From NCBI RefSeq assembly GCF_000374865.1, contig NZ_KB895452.1, positions 682,001 to 746,000 of the forward strand: a stretch of 64,000 nt of DNA, in the 5' to 3' direction. This DNA is from Arthrobacter sp. 135MFCol5.1. Lineage in GTDB: Bacteria > Actinomycetota > Actinomycetes > Actinomycetales > Micrococcaceae. Below are positions 52,187-60,190 of this stretch, piece by piece. The notes under the pieces were generated by a model. The model was not told the origin of the DNA. It searched no databases and saw nothing but the letters and a program-made list of their open reading frames with translations. Position numbers and translations under genes: made by a program. Within the stretch, counting starts at the first letter, position 1. Each line of letters begins with the position of its first letter.

Positions 52187-54652
52187 TCAGCCGGCGCTGG
52201 AAGTTGGCGCCGGAACAGGCGTGGCACCGTACCCGGCGTCATTGGTGGGTGCCGGCGTCGCACCCGTAACGGCCGACGTCGGCTGCCCGCCTTCCACGTA
52301 CTGGCCCGCCGGTGCCGTGGCCGCCCCGGTCCCTGCCGGCGCAGGTGCGGCGGTACCGGCGGGTGCTGTCGCGGGAACCGCAGCAGGGCTGTCCACCGCC
52401 GGGGCGGTGGGCCCCGTGGAGGGAACGCCGCTGGGGCCCGCGGACGCCGGGGACGTTGCCACCGAGGTCCCTCCGGCCGCGGAATTGCCCTTGACGATGG
52501 ACGTGATCTGGTCTTTGTATCCGGACAGCGTGGCTTGGATCTCGGAGAGCGGCACGTCCTGGATGTGCCTCCCGTAGTCGGCGATCTGCGCCCACAATGC
52601 CTCGAGCTGCTGCTTGGCGGCCGCATCCAGCGGACCGTCGATCGTGAGGACAAGCTGGCTGGCCAGCGCATAGGTCAGGCAGTCCAGGCAGTTGTAGTTG
52701 GCGGCCGCGGAGAGGTTCTGCGGCACGATGACATCGGCCTGCCCCACCACCAGCACCACCTGGAAACCCACGGCCACGGCCGCGCACCCTGTGCAGTTGG
52801 CGAAAGCGTAGGCCTCGTTGGTGCTGGTCACAGGCTCGCCGTCCTCGGCCCATACGAGCGCGAATGCCAAGCTGTAGGCCACGGAGCCGTCGGTGGTGTT
52901 GACGGCGAGCGCCTGGTTTCCGTCGGCGGCCGGCGCGGCTGGCCGGTCGAACGGGAACACCCAGGACGGAGCGGATGCGGGCGAGGCACCGCCGGACGCA
53001 GTGGCGGACGTTGCACCCGCCGGGGATCCGCCAACGGGCACCAAAACCAAGCTCAGCTGCGGGTTGTCCCGGGTGGGCTTGGCGGCTCCAGCGGGCCACA
53101 ACGCAAGGGTCCGTCCGGCACTGCCCTGCCGCAACGCCCCACTGTCGCGGACGGGAAGGATGGCCCGGGTGGCGTCACCGAGCGTCCCGCGTTCGTACGC
53201 CTGGACCGGACGGTACGTCCCGCCGTCGGGCCACCACGCCCAGGCCAGCCCGGCGAGCAGGACGGCCACGGCACCCATGGCGATGGTCCGCTGGACCAGC
53301 TTGCCGCGGGTCTTCTGCCACAGCCCCGTCACCAGCTGCCGCAGCAGCCGCACCACGATGTAAAGGACGCCCAGCACCGGCACCGCCACCACCACCATGG
53401 CCAGCGCCCGCACCGCCACGCCCGCGAAGTCACCAGCGGAAAGGCTGGCAGCGAGCTGTTCCTGCTGCTTCCCCGCGCTGGCCCAGCCCGTGGCCAGCAG
53501 CCTGGGCAGGGACAGCACCATCATCACCATGCTGAAGAGCAGTACAGGCACGGTGACCAGGACCCAGGCGGTGACGACGGCGCGTGCCCAGGGCTTGAGC
53601 ACCTTGCTTTCCGGGTTTCCCCACCGCCACGGCAGGATCCCCAGGAGGGTGGGTTTGATCCGTTGGAAGAGGTCCGGCACCCCGGTGGCGTCGGCGAGGA
53701 TGTGGTACCCGTCGTACTTCACCAGCGGGATCAGCTGGCGGACCATCTGCAGGATCTGGGTAACCACCACCAGCAGCAGCGCGTCGAAGCCGGTGGCCCA
53801 CCACAGCCCCATGATGGCCACCGCCACGATCGCGTTGAAGTACAGGCCGCCGAGGTCGGTGCGGATCCTGCCGCCGCGGCCCAGCCGGTAGGAGTCGGTG
53901 ACGTCGGTGAAGAATGCCGGCCACAAAAGATACAGCCCGGCCCCCATGGCGCCGGGGGTTGCGCCGCCCTTGCGGGTGGCGGCGGCGTGGCCGAATTCGT
54001 GGAAGCCGGCAGAGAGGATGGTGACGGCGAGGATCAGCAACAGGAGGGCGGGCTGGGCAAACGCCTCGTGGGTGGCCGAGCCCAGGCCCTTGACCATGAG
54101 CACCCACCAGCAGGCCGCCAGGAACGCCGCGGTCACGGCCACCACGATCAGCGGGTTGAACAGGACAGCGAACGGCGCGGTGATCCTGCGGGTCCGTTCG
54201 GGATCCGTCACGATGTAGCGGAACCGCAGGCCCAGCAGCGGGTTGGACTTCTTGACCTCGGGCTGGCTGCCGTCGGCAAGCCGGAGCAGGCCCATCGGGA
54301 GCAGCTGCGAATCCATCAGGGTGCGGACGTTCTCCGCGCTGACCAGCCGCCCGGATCCCTCGCTGGCGTGCCGGGCGATTCCGTCGAGGTCCCGGTTCCC
54401 GTCCGCCGCTTCCAGCACCAGGTACAGCAGCCGGGTGAGCTGGAGGGTCTGGCCGTCGCCGCGGCGCACCAGGGCGGGCGGCTCACGGTAGCCGGAGCCC
54501 TCAGCCGTGCCAAGCAGCTGCACGCCGTCGGCCAGGGCCGGAAGGTGGGCTCCCGCCGTCGTACGTCCTTGGCCCGGCGGTTCCTGGGCGAGGGAAACGC
54601 GTGACGACGGCGGGCCCGCCTCGGGAGGCGGGCCGCCGTGGGTTTGGGTCAT
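52187..54652 (-). CDS. PqqD-like/M50 zinc metalloprotease fusion with exported Cys domain
   Basis: 821 residues. Residues 45-125 match the winged-helix PqqD/RRE pattern: ALVRRGDGQTLQLTRLLYLV, then LEAADGNRDLDGIARHAS, then LMDSQLLPMGLL. A membrane domain follows with the M50 site HEFGH (218-222) and third ligand region KYDGYHIL (Asp314). More helices run to about 475. The C-terminus is extracellular: VAYSLAFALVWAEDGEP, CTGC (620-623), CLDC (655-658) and a Pro/Ala/Thr tail. M50 enzymes cut within the membrane; the RRE-like domain would bind a leader peptide. The LPDKE protein gene ends six bases upstream, and is the likely substrate. Specificity is inferred. Confidence 0.83.
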   Translation of the reverse strand: MTQTHGGPPPEAGPPSSRVSLAQEPPGQGRTTAGAHLPALADGVQLLGTAEGSGYREPPALVRRGDGQTLQLTRLLYLVLEAADGNRDLDGIARHASEGSGRLVSAENVRTLMDSQLLPMGLLRLADGSQPEVKKSNPLLGLRFRYIVTDPERTRRITAPFAVLFNPLIVVAVTAAFLAACWWVLMVKGLGSATHEAFAQPALLLLILAVTILSAGFHEFGHAAATRKGGATPGAMGAGLYLLWPAFFTDVTDSYRLGRGGRIRTDLGGLYFNAIVAVAIMGLWWATGFDALLLVVVTQILQMVRQLIPLVKYDGYHILADATGVPDLFQRIKPTLLGILPWRWGNPESKVLKPWARAVVTAWVLVTVPVLLFSMVMMVLSLPRLLATGWASAGKQQEQLAASLSAGDFAGVAVRALAMVVVAVPVLGVLYIVVRLLRQLVTGLWQKTRGKLVQRTIAMGAVAVLLAGLAWAWWPDGGTYRPVQAYERGTLGDATRAILPVRDSGALRQGSAGRTLALWPAGAAKPTRDNPQLSLVLVPVGGSPAGATSATASGGASPASAPSWVFPFDRPAAPAADGNQALAVNTTDGSVAYSLAFALVWAEDGEPVTSTNEAYAFANCTGCAAVAVGFQVVLVVGQADVIVPQNLSAAANYNCLDCLTYALASQLVLTIDGPLDAAAKQQLEALWAQIADYGRHIQDVPLSEIQATLSGYKDQITSIVKGNSAAGGTSVATSPASAGPSGVPSTGPTAPAVDSPAAVPATAPAGTAAPAPAGTGAATAPAGQYVEGGQPTSAVTGATPAPTNDAGYGATPVPAPTSSAG

Positions 54653-54658
54653 CTTGGC

Positions 54659-55345
54659 TTACTGCTGCAGGTTGGACGTCTGGCCGGCTGTGGCGTTGGC
54701 CTCGCCGTCGATGTGCTGCGAAATGGTGGCGCTCTGGTCCGAGATGGCGTACGCCTGGCTGTCGATGGAACCGATGTTCGCGGCAACGGCCGCATCGATG
54801 GGGGCGGCGACGTTGGCGTTCGCGGCCACGGCACCGTTGATGGGGGCGGCGATGGCGGCGTCGGCGTCCAGGTTCACGTCCACGTTCAGCAGGTTGCCGT
54901 TCAGCGCGCCCGCTGCGTCGGTGACGCCACCGGTGCTTGTGGGGGCAGGTGCTGTTCCGGTGGTCCCATCCGTGGTTCCGGTGGTGCCAGCATCGGTGGT
55001 GCCTGTGCCCGTCTCGGTGGTGCCGTCGCCCTGGCCGATCACGCTGTCCTGGGCGGAGTCGGCATTGGCGTCGGCCACGATGCCCTGGTCAATCGCGGCG
55101 TCCTGGTTCGAGAGCGCCTGCGCGTCAGAGCCGAAGGAGAGAATGTTGGCCGAGGCTGCCGCGTCGATGGGGGCCGCCACGTTCGCGTTGGCGGCTACGG
55201 CCAGGTCGATGGGAGCCGCAGCGTTAATGCCCAGGTCCAGGTCCGCGTTCAGGTCCAGGACGGACGCCACTTCCTTGTCCGGCAGGGCGGTGGCCTGCTC
55301 AGACATCAGTTCATCATCGGTGAGGGGACGCAGTTCGTTGTCCAT
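54659..55345 (-). CDS. LPDKE-leader duplicated repeat protein, probable precursor/substrate
   Basis: 228 residues from ATG 55345 (GGAGGT upstream). The leader has PLTDDELMSEQATALPDKEV and the next residues ASVLDL. There is no signal peptide, cysteine or tryptophan. Two similar blocks follow: residues 43-92 (AAAPIDLAVAANANVAAPID, then ALSNQDAAIDQGI) and 165-212 (IAAPINGAVAANANVAAPID, then AISDQSATISQHI), joined by a Thr/Gly linker (105-140). Extremely Ala/Asn/Asp-rich. First gene of the protease operon. It may be a structural protein or a ribosomal peptide precursor; not known to me. Confidence 0.78.
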   Translation of the reverse strand: MDNELRPLTDDELMSEQATALPDKEVASVLDLNADLDLGINAAAPIDLAVAANANVAAPIDAAASANILSFGSDAQALSNQDAAIDQGIVADANADSAQDSVIGQGDGTTETGTGTTDAGTTGTTDGTTGTAPAPTSTGGVTDAAGALNGNLLNVDVNLDADAAIAAPINGAVAANANVAAPIDAAVAANIGSIDSQAYAISDQSATISQHIDGEANATAGQTSNLQQ

Positions 55346-55485
55346 GCTTGAGAGACCTCCGGTGCGGCGCGGGTGCTCTGCCCCCAGCGGGCAGCCCGCG
55401 CCCCACAATAGTAAGCATGATTAGCAGTTTTGCGAAGCACTGACAGGGTCCCGGCGGCGGAGGCCGGCCTCAGCGGCTTCGTGGC

Positions 55486-55698
55486 CTACTTCTGCTCGGG
55501 GATCCAGGCAGGTGCTTCCGCTCCAGTGCCTGTGAGATTGTCGCAACGCACGAGCTGGGACCCGATCCTTTCCAGCGGGCAGTCCACGTATGTAGTCAGT
55601 GGATTGTCCCCGGAGTCGGATGAATTGGCAGTTCCTCCTCCGGTGAGGAAGAGCGCAGGGAAAAGGGCGGCAATGACTAAGTTGTGTTGTGCGATCAT
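55486..55698 (-). CDS. Small exported protein
   Basis: 70 residues from ATG 55698 (GGAG seven bases upstream; TTG 55710 would add four). An N-terminal hydrophobic segment (NLVIAALFPALFL) is followed by TGGGTANSS. The mature part has two cysteines (YVDCPLERIG, LVRCDNLTG), suggesting one disulfide, and ends PAWIPEQK. It lies between the LPDKE gene and a secreted protein gene on the same strand. Unknown function. Confidence 0.55.
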   Translation of the reverse strand: MIAQHNLVIAALFPALFLTGGGTANSSDSGDNPLTTYVDCPLERIGSQLVRCDNLTGTGAEAPAWIPEQK

Positions 55699-55835
55699 GG
55701 CTGTCTCCAAGTACGGCGTGAACTGTAATGGGTGGCCAGCCCAAGAGAGTGGCGGGAAATGCCGGCTATTGAAGCACTTCGCCGCGACCTTGTTGCGCTG
55801 GCCCGGTGACTGCCGTGTGGCGTCCTGTGGCCTTG

Positions 55836-56333
55836 CTAGCCCAGCACAGCGCAGACGTCCACGGCTTGCCCTGAGGTGCTGGTCAACGTGAACACGCCAG
55901 TGGCGGGATCGACCGTGTAAACGATGGTCCCGATGTATTGGGTGGTGGTTGGGCCAGCCGGAACGTCGGTGGGGAAGAGAATCAATCCGTTATGGCCACT
56001 TGCGCTGACGGTAAAGGAACCGTCAGCGTTGTACGTGGTCTTCGATACCGAGCCGCTCGTGTTGAAAGAAATGGACCGCCGGTTTGCCAGGTTTGTATAG
56101 GTAAGCAGGACGCCCTTTCCCGCCGTAATGGTACGGACCTTGCTTCCGTCCCTGTCGTAGAAGTCTTTTGTCTGCAAATTACCTCCGGAGCTCTGGAGTT
56201 GCAGGTCAAAGTTTGCACAGCCCAAACCTGCAGGCAGGATGAGGGAATCGTCCGCGCGGGCTGGTTGGGCCGTGGCAACCGCGGTGGCCGTCAGCAGCGC
56301 AACGAGCGCAAAGGGCTTGGCTCTATTTTTCAT
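55836..56333 (-). CDS. Secreted beta-rich protein, paralogue of 38113-38607
   Basis: 165 residues. Signal: RAKPFALVALLTATAVATAQ then PARADDS. Mature part: LGCANFDLQLQSSGGNLQ, VRTITAGKGVLLTYTNLANR, then a strand-rich run (SISFNTSGSVSKTTYNADGS) and the end AVDVCAVLG. It has the same arrangement of one early and one late cysteine, and the same final C-A-x-L-G, as the protein at 38113. The pair are dispersed paralogues of unknown role. Confidence 0.8.
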   Translation of the reverse strand: MKNRAKPFALVALLTATAVATAQPARADDSLILPAGLGCANFDLQLQSSGGNLQTKDFYDRDGSKVRTITAGKGVLLTYTNLANRRSISFNTSGSVSKTTYNADGSFTVSASGHNGLILFPTDVPAGPTTTQYIGTIVYTVDPATGVFTLTSTSGQAVDVCAVLG

Positions 56334-56637
56334 GATTCTTCTCTATTCAAAATTGGGTGCTGGTGCGATGTCTCTTTCCGGAAATGGAGTGTGCCTGCAC
56401 GCTTCCGGGCAAGCCGTGCGACCGGCCCTGGATCGCCGCCTCCCTGGGATGCAGGCGGCTCCAGTTCAATAGATGCAGGACAGCGAGGTAAGTTTCTGTG
56501 CCCGCTATGTCCAGCTTAGAAAAGTTTGCGGGCTGTTTCCCTAAGCAGTTCTACGTACTGGAAGGAACACTAAACAGGGGCTTAAATGGGTAGCATCGCG
56601 GCTGTTGTTGGGCGCCGCCTGGATCTAAGATTCTCGC
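56334..56637. other. 304-base intergenic region
   Basis: Divergent spacer between the secreted protein gene and the LuxR gene. Less G+C-rich than the surroundings. I see no small gene, strong hairpin or convincing promoter pair. Confidence 0.5.
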
Positions 56638-57441
56638 GTGGTTCGCAATGACGCGCTTTACAAATTGTGGCTGGAGTTCTTGGGGGACGTCCTTCAGGGG
56701 CCGCCGGCCGCGTCCACGCACTACGAGGCACAGCTTCTTAAGCTCATGGCCGAGTCGTTCAACGGTTCGTTTGCATCGCGGAACCACGTGAGCCCGGAGT
56801 GGGAGAACCATATCCTTTCCTGTTGGCCGCTCGACTACATTCCGAACGACCCTCCGGGCGGGTACGACTTCAGGCAACAACCGCTGCTTCGCTGGTTTGT
56901 GTTCACCGGGCAGACCGCGCCGCAGTCCTACGGCCGGGTCCCCGCCGCGTTGGCCAGCGACCACCAGAAAGGGGTTTGGGAAGACTTGTCCCGCCCCTGG
57001 GGCGTTAACCATCAGCTCTCCATACCGCTGCGACTCGGTGGCCCCGACCATAACGCCTACCTTGTCTCCCGGCCTGACAGTGACTTCACTGAACAGGAGA
57101 TGGCGCTGGCCGGACTGCTGCAACCCGTGCTCACCGGGCTGTCCCTCCAACTGAGTGTTGCCGCGGCTCAGGCCAACCTGGTCCCGAAGAGCTCAGCACA
57201 TGATTTGACGGGTCGTGAGCTGACAATCCTCACGCTCCTGAGTGAGGGTCTAACGGCAGAAGCACTCGCCAGGCGGCTCACCATATCGCCACGCACTGCC
57301 ACCAAACACCTTGAGCATATTTACCGCAAACTGGACGTGCGTGACCGGCTCATGGCAGTCCAAAAAGCACGCCTGTTGGGCATCCTGGCACCAACACCTG
57401 AGATCCCGGCCGGAGCGCCGTCGAAGCGCAGCTGCACGTAG
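56638..57441 (+). CDS. LuxR-family transcriptional regulator
   Basis: 267 residues from GTG. The first 180 residues are an unidentified sensor-like domain (PEWENHILSCWPLDYIPNDP, HNAYLVSRPDSDFTEQEM). The C-terminal LuxR helix-turn-helix is about 190-250: TGRELTILTLLSEGLTAEAL, RRLTISPRTATKHLEHIYRK. After the domain, a tail of about 15 residues (PTPEIPAGAPSKRSCT) reads antisense to the partial gene at 57321. Likely a solitary regulator of neighbouring exported proteins. Confidence 0.83.
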   Translation: MVRNDALYKLWLEFLGDVLQGPPAASTHYEAQLLKLMAESFNGSFASRNHVSPEWENHILSCWPLDYIPNDPPGGYDFRQQPLLRWFVFTGQTAPQSYGRVPAALASDHQKGVWEDLSRPWGVNHQLSIPLRLGGPDHNAYLVSRPDSDFTEQEMALAGLLQPVLTGLSLQLSVAAAQANLVPKSSAHDLTGRELTILTLLSEGLTAEALARRLTISPRTATKHLEHIYRKLDVRDRLMAVQKARLLGILAPTPEIPAGAPSKRSCT

Positions 57442-57527
57442 TCGTTGAGGACGAACTCCACCGAGTACAGCCGGTCCCCCACCAGCCATGACAGCAATTC
57501 ATTCGGCACGTAAGGCTTCCCCTCCAT
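57321..57527 (-). pseudogene. 5' remnant of a conserved hypothetical gene
   Basis: MEGKPYVPNELLSWLVGDRL and YSVEFVLNDYVQLRFDGAPA look like the start of a real protein, but after about residue 45 the sequence becomes a shadow of the LuxR gene. A normal C-terminal part is missing. This suggests that an insertion or deletion placed the LuxR gene end onto this gene. Overlap with the LuxR 3' end is about 120 bases. Confidence 0.5.
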
Positions 57528-57694
57528 GGCCTCATACCCCTTTCACAGTGCCCGAAAGACGACTCTAACCAAGGGAGCGTCAATGTGGGTTTGAGCAGCG
57601 TGAAGATGGGTGACCAGCACAAATGTGGGTACGGCCCAGCCATGGGGGGAATACGTCACGCGGTTTAGCGACCCCACCAGGAAGGGACCCCGGA

Positions 57695-58756
57695 TTGGAA
57701 TCACTGCCCCTTGCAGTCCTCCTGCTCATCTTTGCCGCCGCTGCGGCCGTGATCTGGGTGGCCGGGATCCAGCTGTCCAAACAGACGGACATCCTCGATG
57801 ACCGCCTGCACCTGGGCTCCGCGCTGGGCGGCCTCATCCTGCTGGCCATCGCCACCAACCTGCCCGAAATCGCCATCACCGTCTCCGCAGCCCTGGCCAA
57901 CAACATTGGCGTGGCCGTGGGCAACATCCTGGGCGGCATTGCCATCCAGACGGTGGTGCTGGTGGTCCTGGATGCCCTGGGCACCAAAGGCGGCCACCCG
58001 CTGAGCTACCGCGCGGCATCCCTGACGCTGGTGATCGAGGCGGTCACCGTCGTCGCCGTCCTGGGTGTGGTGATCGCCGGCAGCCAGATGCCCGGCAACC
58101 TGGTGGCGTTCCGGCTCACGCCCGCCGCGGTCCTCATTGCTGTGTTCTGGATTGTTGGCCTGATCCTGGTGCAGCGCTCCCAGAAGGACCTGCCCTGGCA
58201 CCAGCAAGGGGACGCCCCCGGGGCGCAGGACAAACCACGGGGCCACTCCAAGAAGCAGAACAGCGAGAAGAACAAGCACCTGCGCACCGGCACCTCGGTG
58301 CTGATCTTCAGCGCCGCCGCGCTTGCCACCCTGGGCGCCGGCGTGGTGCTGGAACGCAGCGGTGATGCGATCGCCGGAAACATCGGACTCTCCGGGGTGC
58401 TGTTCGGTGCCACGTTCCTGGCGCTGGCAACCTCACTGCCGGAGATCTCCACCGGGCTCACGTCCGTGAAGCAGGGGGACTACAAACTCGCGTTCAGCGA
58501 CATCTTCGGCGGCAACGCCTTCCTTCCGGTGCTGTTCCTGGTGGCGGTGCTGATCACGGGCAAGCCGGTACTCCCCCAAGCCCAGTCAACGGACATCTAC
58601 CTCACCGCATTGGCCATCCTCCTCACCCTCGTCTACCTGCTGGGGATCCTCTTCCGGCCGCAAAAGAAGCTGCTGGGCATGGGCGTGGACTCCCTGCTGG
58701 TCCTGGTGTTGTACCTGATCGGCGTTGCCGGGCTGTTCGCCGTCGCGGCTTCCTAG
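57695..58756 (+). CDS. CaCA-family sodium/calcium exchanger-like protein
   Basis: Cation antiporter of 353 residues with about ten helices and the two inverted alpha repeats: GGLILLAIATNLPEIAITV...GNILGGIAIQT, and GATFLALATSLPEISTG...SDIFGGNAF. The conserved N-L-P-E / S-L-P-E residues bind the cation. A charged cytoplasmic loop (GHSKKQNSEKNKHLR) separates the halves. TTG 57695 is chosen because AGGAAGGGA stands at the right distance and the upstream extension is not protein-like. Probably exports Ca2+ or Na+. Confidence 0.86.
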   Translation: MESLPLAVLLLIFAAAAAVIWVAGIQLSKQTDILDDRLHLGSALGGLILLAIATNLPEIAITVSAALANNIGVAVGNILGGIAIQTVVLVVLDALGTKGGHPLSYRAASLTLVIEAVTVVAVLGVVIAGSQMPGNLVAFRLTPAAVLIAVFWIVGLILVQRSQKDLPWHQQGDAPGAQDKPRGHSKKQNSEKNKHLRTGTSVLIFSAAALATLGAGVVLERSGDAIAGNIGLSGVLFGATFLALATSLPEISTGLTSVKQGDYKLAFSDIFGGNAFLPVLFLVAVLITGKPVLPQAQSTDIYLTALAILLTLVYLLGILFRPQKKLLGMGVDSLLVLVLYLIGVAGLFAVAAS

Positions 58757-58798
58757 AGCCGGCCGCTGTTCGTTGTCCCGGATGTCGTCTCGTGATGG

Positions 58799-59314
58799 TC
58801 ATTGCTTGGCCGGCGCCTGGTTGACCTTGTCCTGGATGGCCTTGGCTTCCTTCTGGATCTTGTCCCCGTAGCCGCCGTTGAGGGCGGTGTCCTTGATCTT
58901 GGCGGCTGCGGCATCACGGTCTGAGGCTGCGGCCGCTTCCAGGGTCTTCAGGTCCGCCTGCAGGTTGGCCGGCAGCTTGCCGAAGGCCTGGGCGCGGTGG
59001 ATCAGGGCGTACGCGATCACGTGGGCCTTGTCCCCAAAGCCGTCGCCGCCCTTGATGTCCACACGGAGTTCGTTGCGGAGCGAACGGACGAACGGGTGGG
59101 CGGCGTGCTTGGCGTTGCCGGAACCGGACCCGGAGCCTGCTGACGGCGAGGCGGACGGGGAGGCCGACGGCGCCGGGCTCTGGCCGTCCGCGAATGCGGC
59201 CGTGGCCCCAAAGACGGCCCCGCCCACCAGGACAACGCCGGCCGCGACGGCGCCTCCGCGGACCGCCCAAAAGCGTGCGGTGCGGTTGCGGGACGTGCTG
59301 GGTGTGGTGTTCAT
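58799..59314 (-). CDS. Exported helical protein
   Basis: 171 residues, GAGGAG before ATG. A basic N-terminus (NTTPSTSRNRTARFWAVRGG) leads a hydrophobic segment (AVAAGVVLVGGAVFGATAAF) with cleavage-like AFADG. A Ser/Pro/Ala linker precedes a charged, helical domain (LRVDIKGGDGFGDKAHVIAY, LQADLKTLEAAAASDRDAAA). No cysteines. Divergent from the two-component system downstream, so it may be a periplasmic-side sensor accessory; unknown. Confidence 0.75.
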   Translation of the reverse strand: MNTTPSTSRNRTARFWAVRGGAVAAGVVLVGGAVFGATAAFADGQSPAPSASPSASPSAGSGSGSGNAKHAAHPFVRSLRNELRVDIKGGDGFGDKAHVIAYALIHRAQAFGKLPANLQADLKTLEAAAASDRDAAAAKIKDTALNGGYGDKIQKEAKAIQDKVNQAPAKQ

Positions 59315-59479
59315 GGTGTACTCCTCGGCGTTTCATGCCCGGACGTTCCGGGCGCTGCAGGTTGTGCGTCTCCTACTCTGGCGCTCCCACATCCGGCGGG
59401 TGTTCGGGGAATGTAAGGGGAACGTAAAGTCGCGCGTCCGTGGCCGCTGGCCGGAGCTGCCGCAGCGTTCAATAGATAC

Positions 59480-60190
59480 ATGGAACAACCAACAGCGGCC
59501 AGCGCCCCGCCGTCCCGCGGCCTGGTGCTGATCGTTGAGGACGAGCGCGCCATCGCCGATGTGCAGCGGATCTACCTGAGCCGGGCAGGTTTCGGCGTGC
59601 ACGTGGAAACTACCGGCCAAGGGGGCCTGGACCGGATCCGGGGCCTGCGGCCGGTGGCGGTGGTGCTGGACGTTGGCCTGCCGGACATCGACGGGATCGA
59701 GGTGTGCCGGCGTCTGCGTGCGCGGAACGACTGGACGCCCATCATCTTCGTCACCGCCCGCGACGACGAAGTGGACATGCTGCTGGGGCTGGAGCTGGGC
59801 GCGGACGACTACATGACTAAACCGTTTTCTCCCCGTGAGCTGGTGACCCGGCTCAAGACGGTCCTGCGGCGAAGCGACGGGATTCCGCGCCGGGGCGTCC
59901 TCCGCGCAGGGCCGGTAACCCTGGACCCGGAAGCCCGCACCGCGGCAGTGGACGGCTCGCCGGTGGAGCTGACCGCGCGGGAATTCGATGTGCTTGCCTA
60001 CCTGATGGCCAGCCCGGGCCGGGTGTTCAGCCGGGAGCAGCTGCTCTCCGCGGTGTGGGGGCAGGCGGACTATTCGGCGGGACGAACTGTGGACGTCCAC
60101 ATCGCCCAGCTGCGTTCAAAGCTGGGTCCCGGGAACCCGCTGCGCACCCGGCGGGGCGTGGGCTACTCCGCGGACGCGGAGGGATCGTGA
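59480..60190 (+). CDS. OmpR/PhoB-family response regulator
   Basis: 236 residues. Receiver domain with acidic pocket Glu20-Asp21, phosphoacceptor Asp64 in VVLDVGLPDIDG, Thr in FVTARDDEV and Lys in MTKPFSPREL. Winged helix of OmpR type at about 135-230 (LTAREFDVLAYLMASPGRVF, AQLRSKLG, RRGVGYS). Its stop overlaps the kinase start (GTGA). Regulon unknown; the exported protein gene divergent at 59314 is a candidate. Confidence 0.94.
   Translation: MEQPTAASAPPSRGLVLIVEDERAIADVQRIYLSRAGFGVHVETTGQGGLDRIRGLRPVAVVLDVGLPDIDGIEVCRRLRARNDWTPIIFVTARDDEVDMLLGLELGADDYMTKPFSPRELVTRLKTVLRRSDGIPRRGVLRAGPVTLDPEARTAAVDGSPVELTAREFDVLAYLMASPGRVFSREQLLSAVWGQADYSAGRTVDVHIAQLRSKLGPGNPLRTRRGVGYSADAEGS

Noticed and set aside
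52154..54604. 816-codon plus-strand frame with His-rich runs
   Set aside because: The His runs are reverse complements of Val/Met membrane codons of the M50 protease. No start signal.
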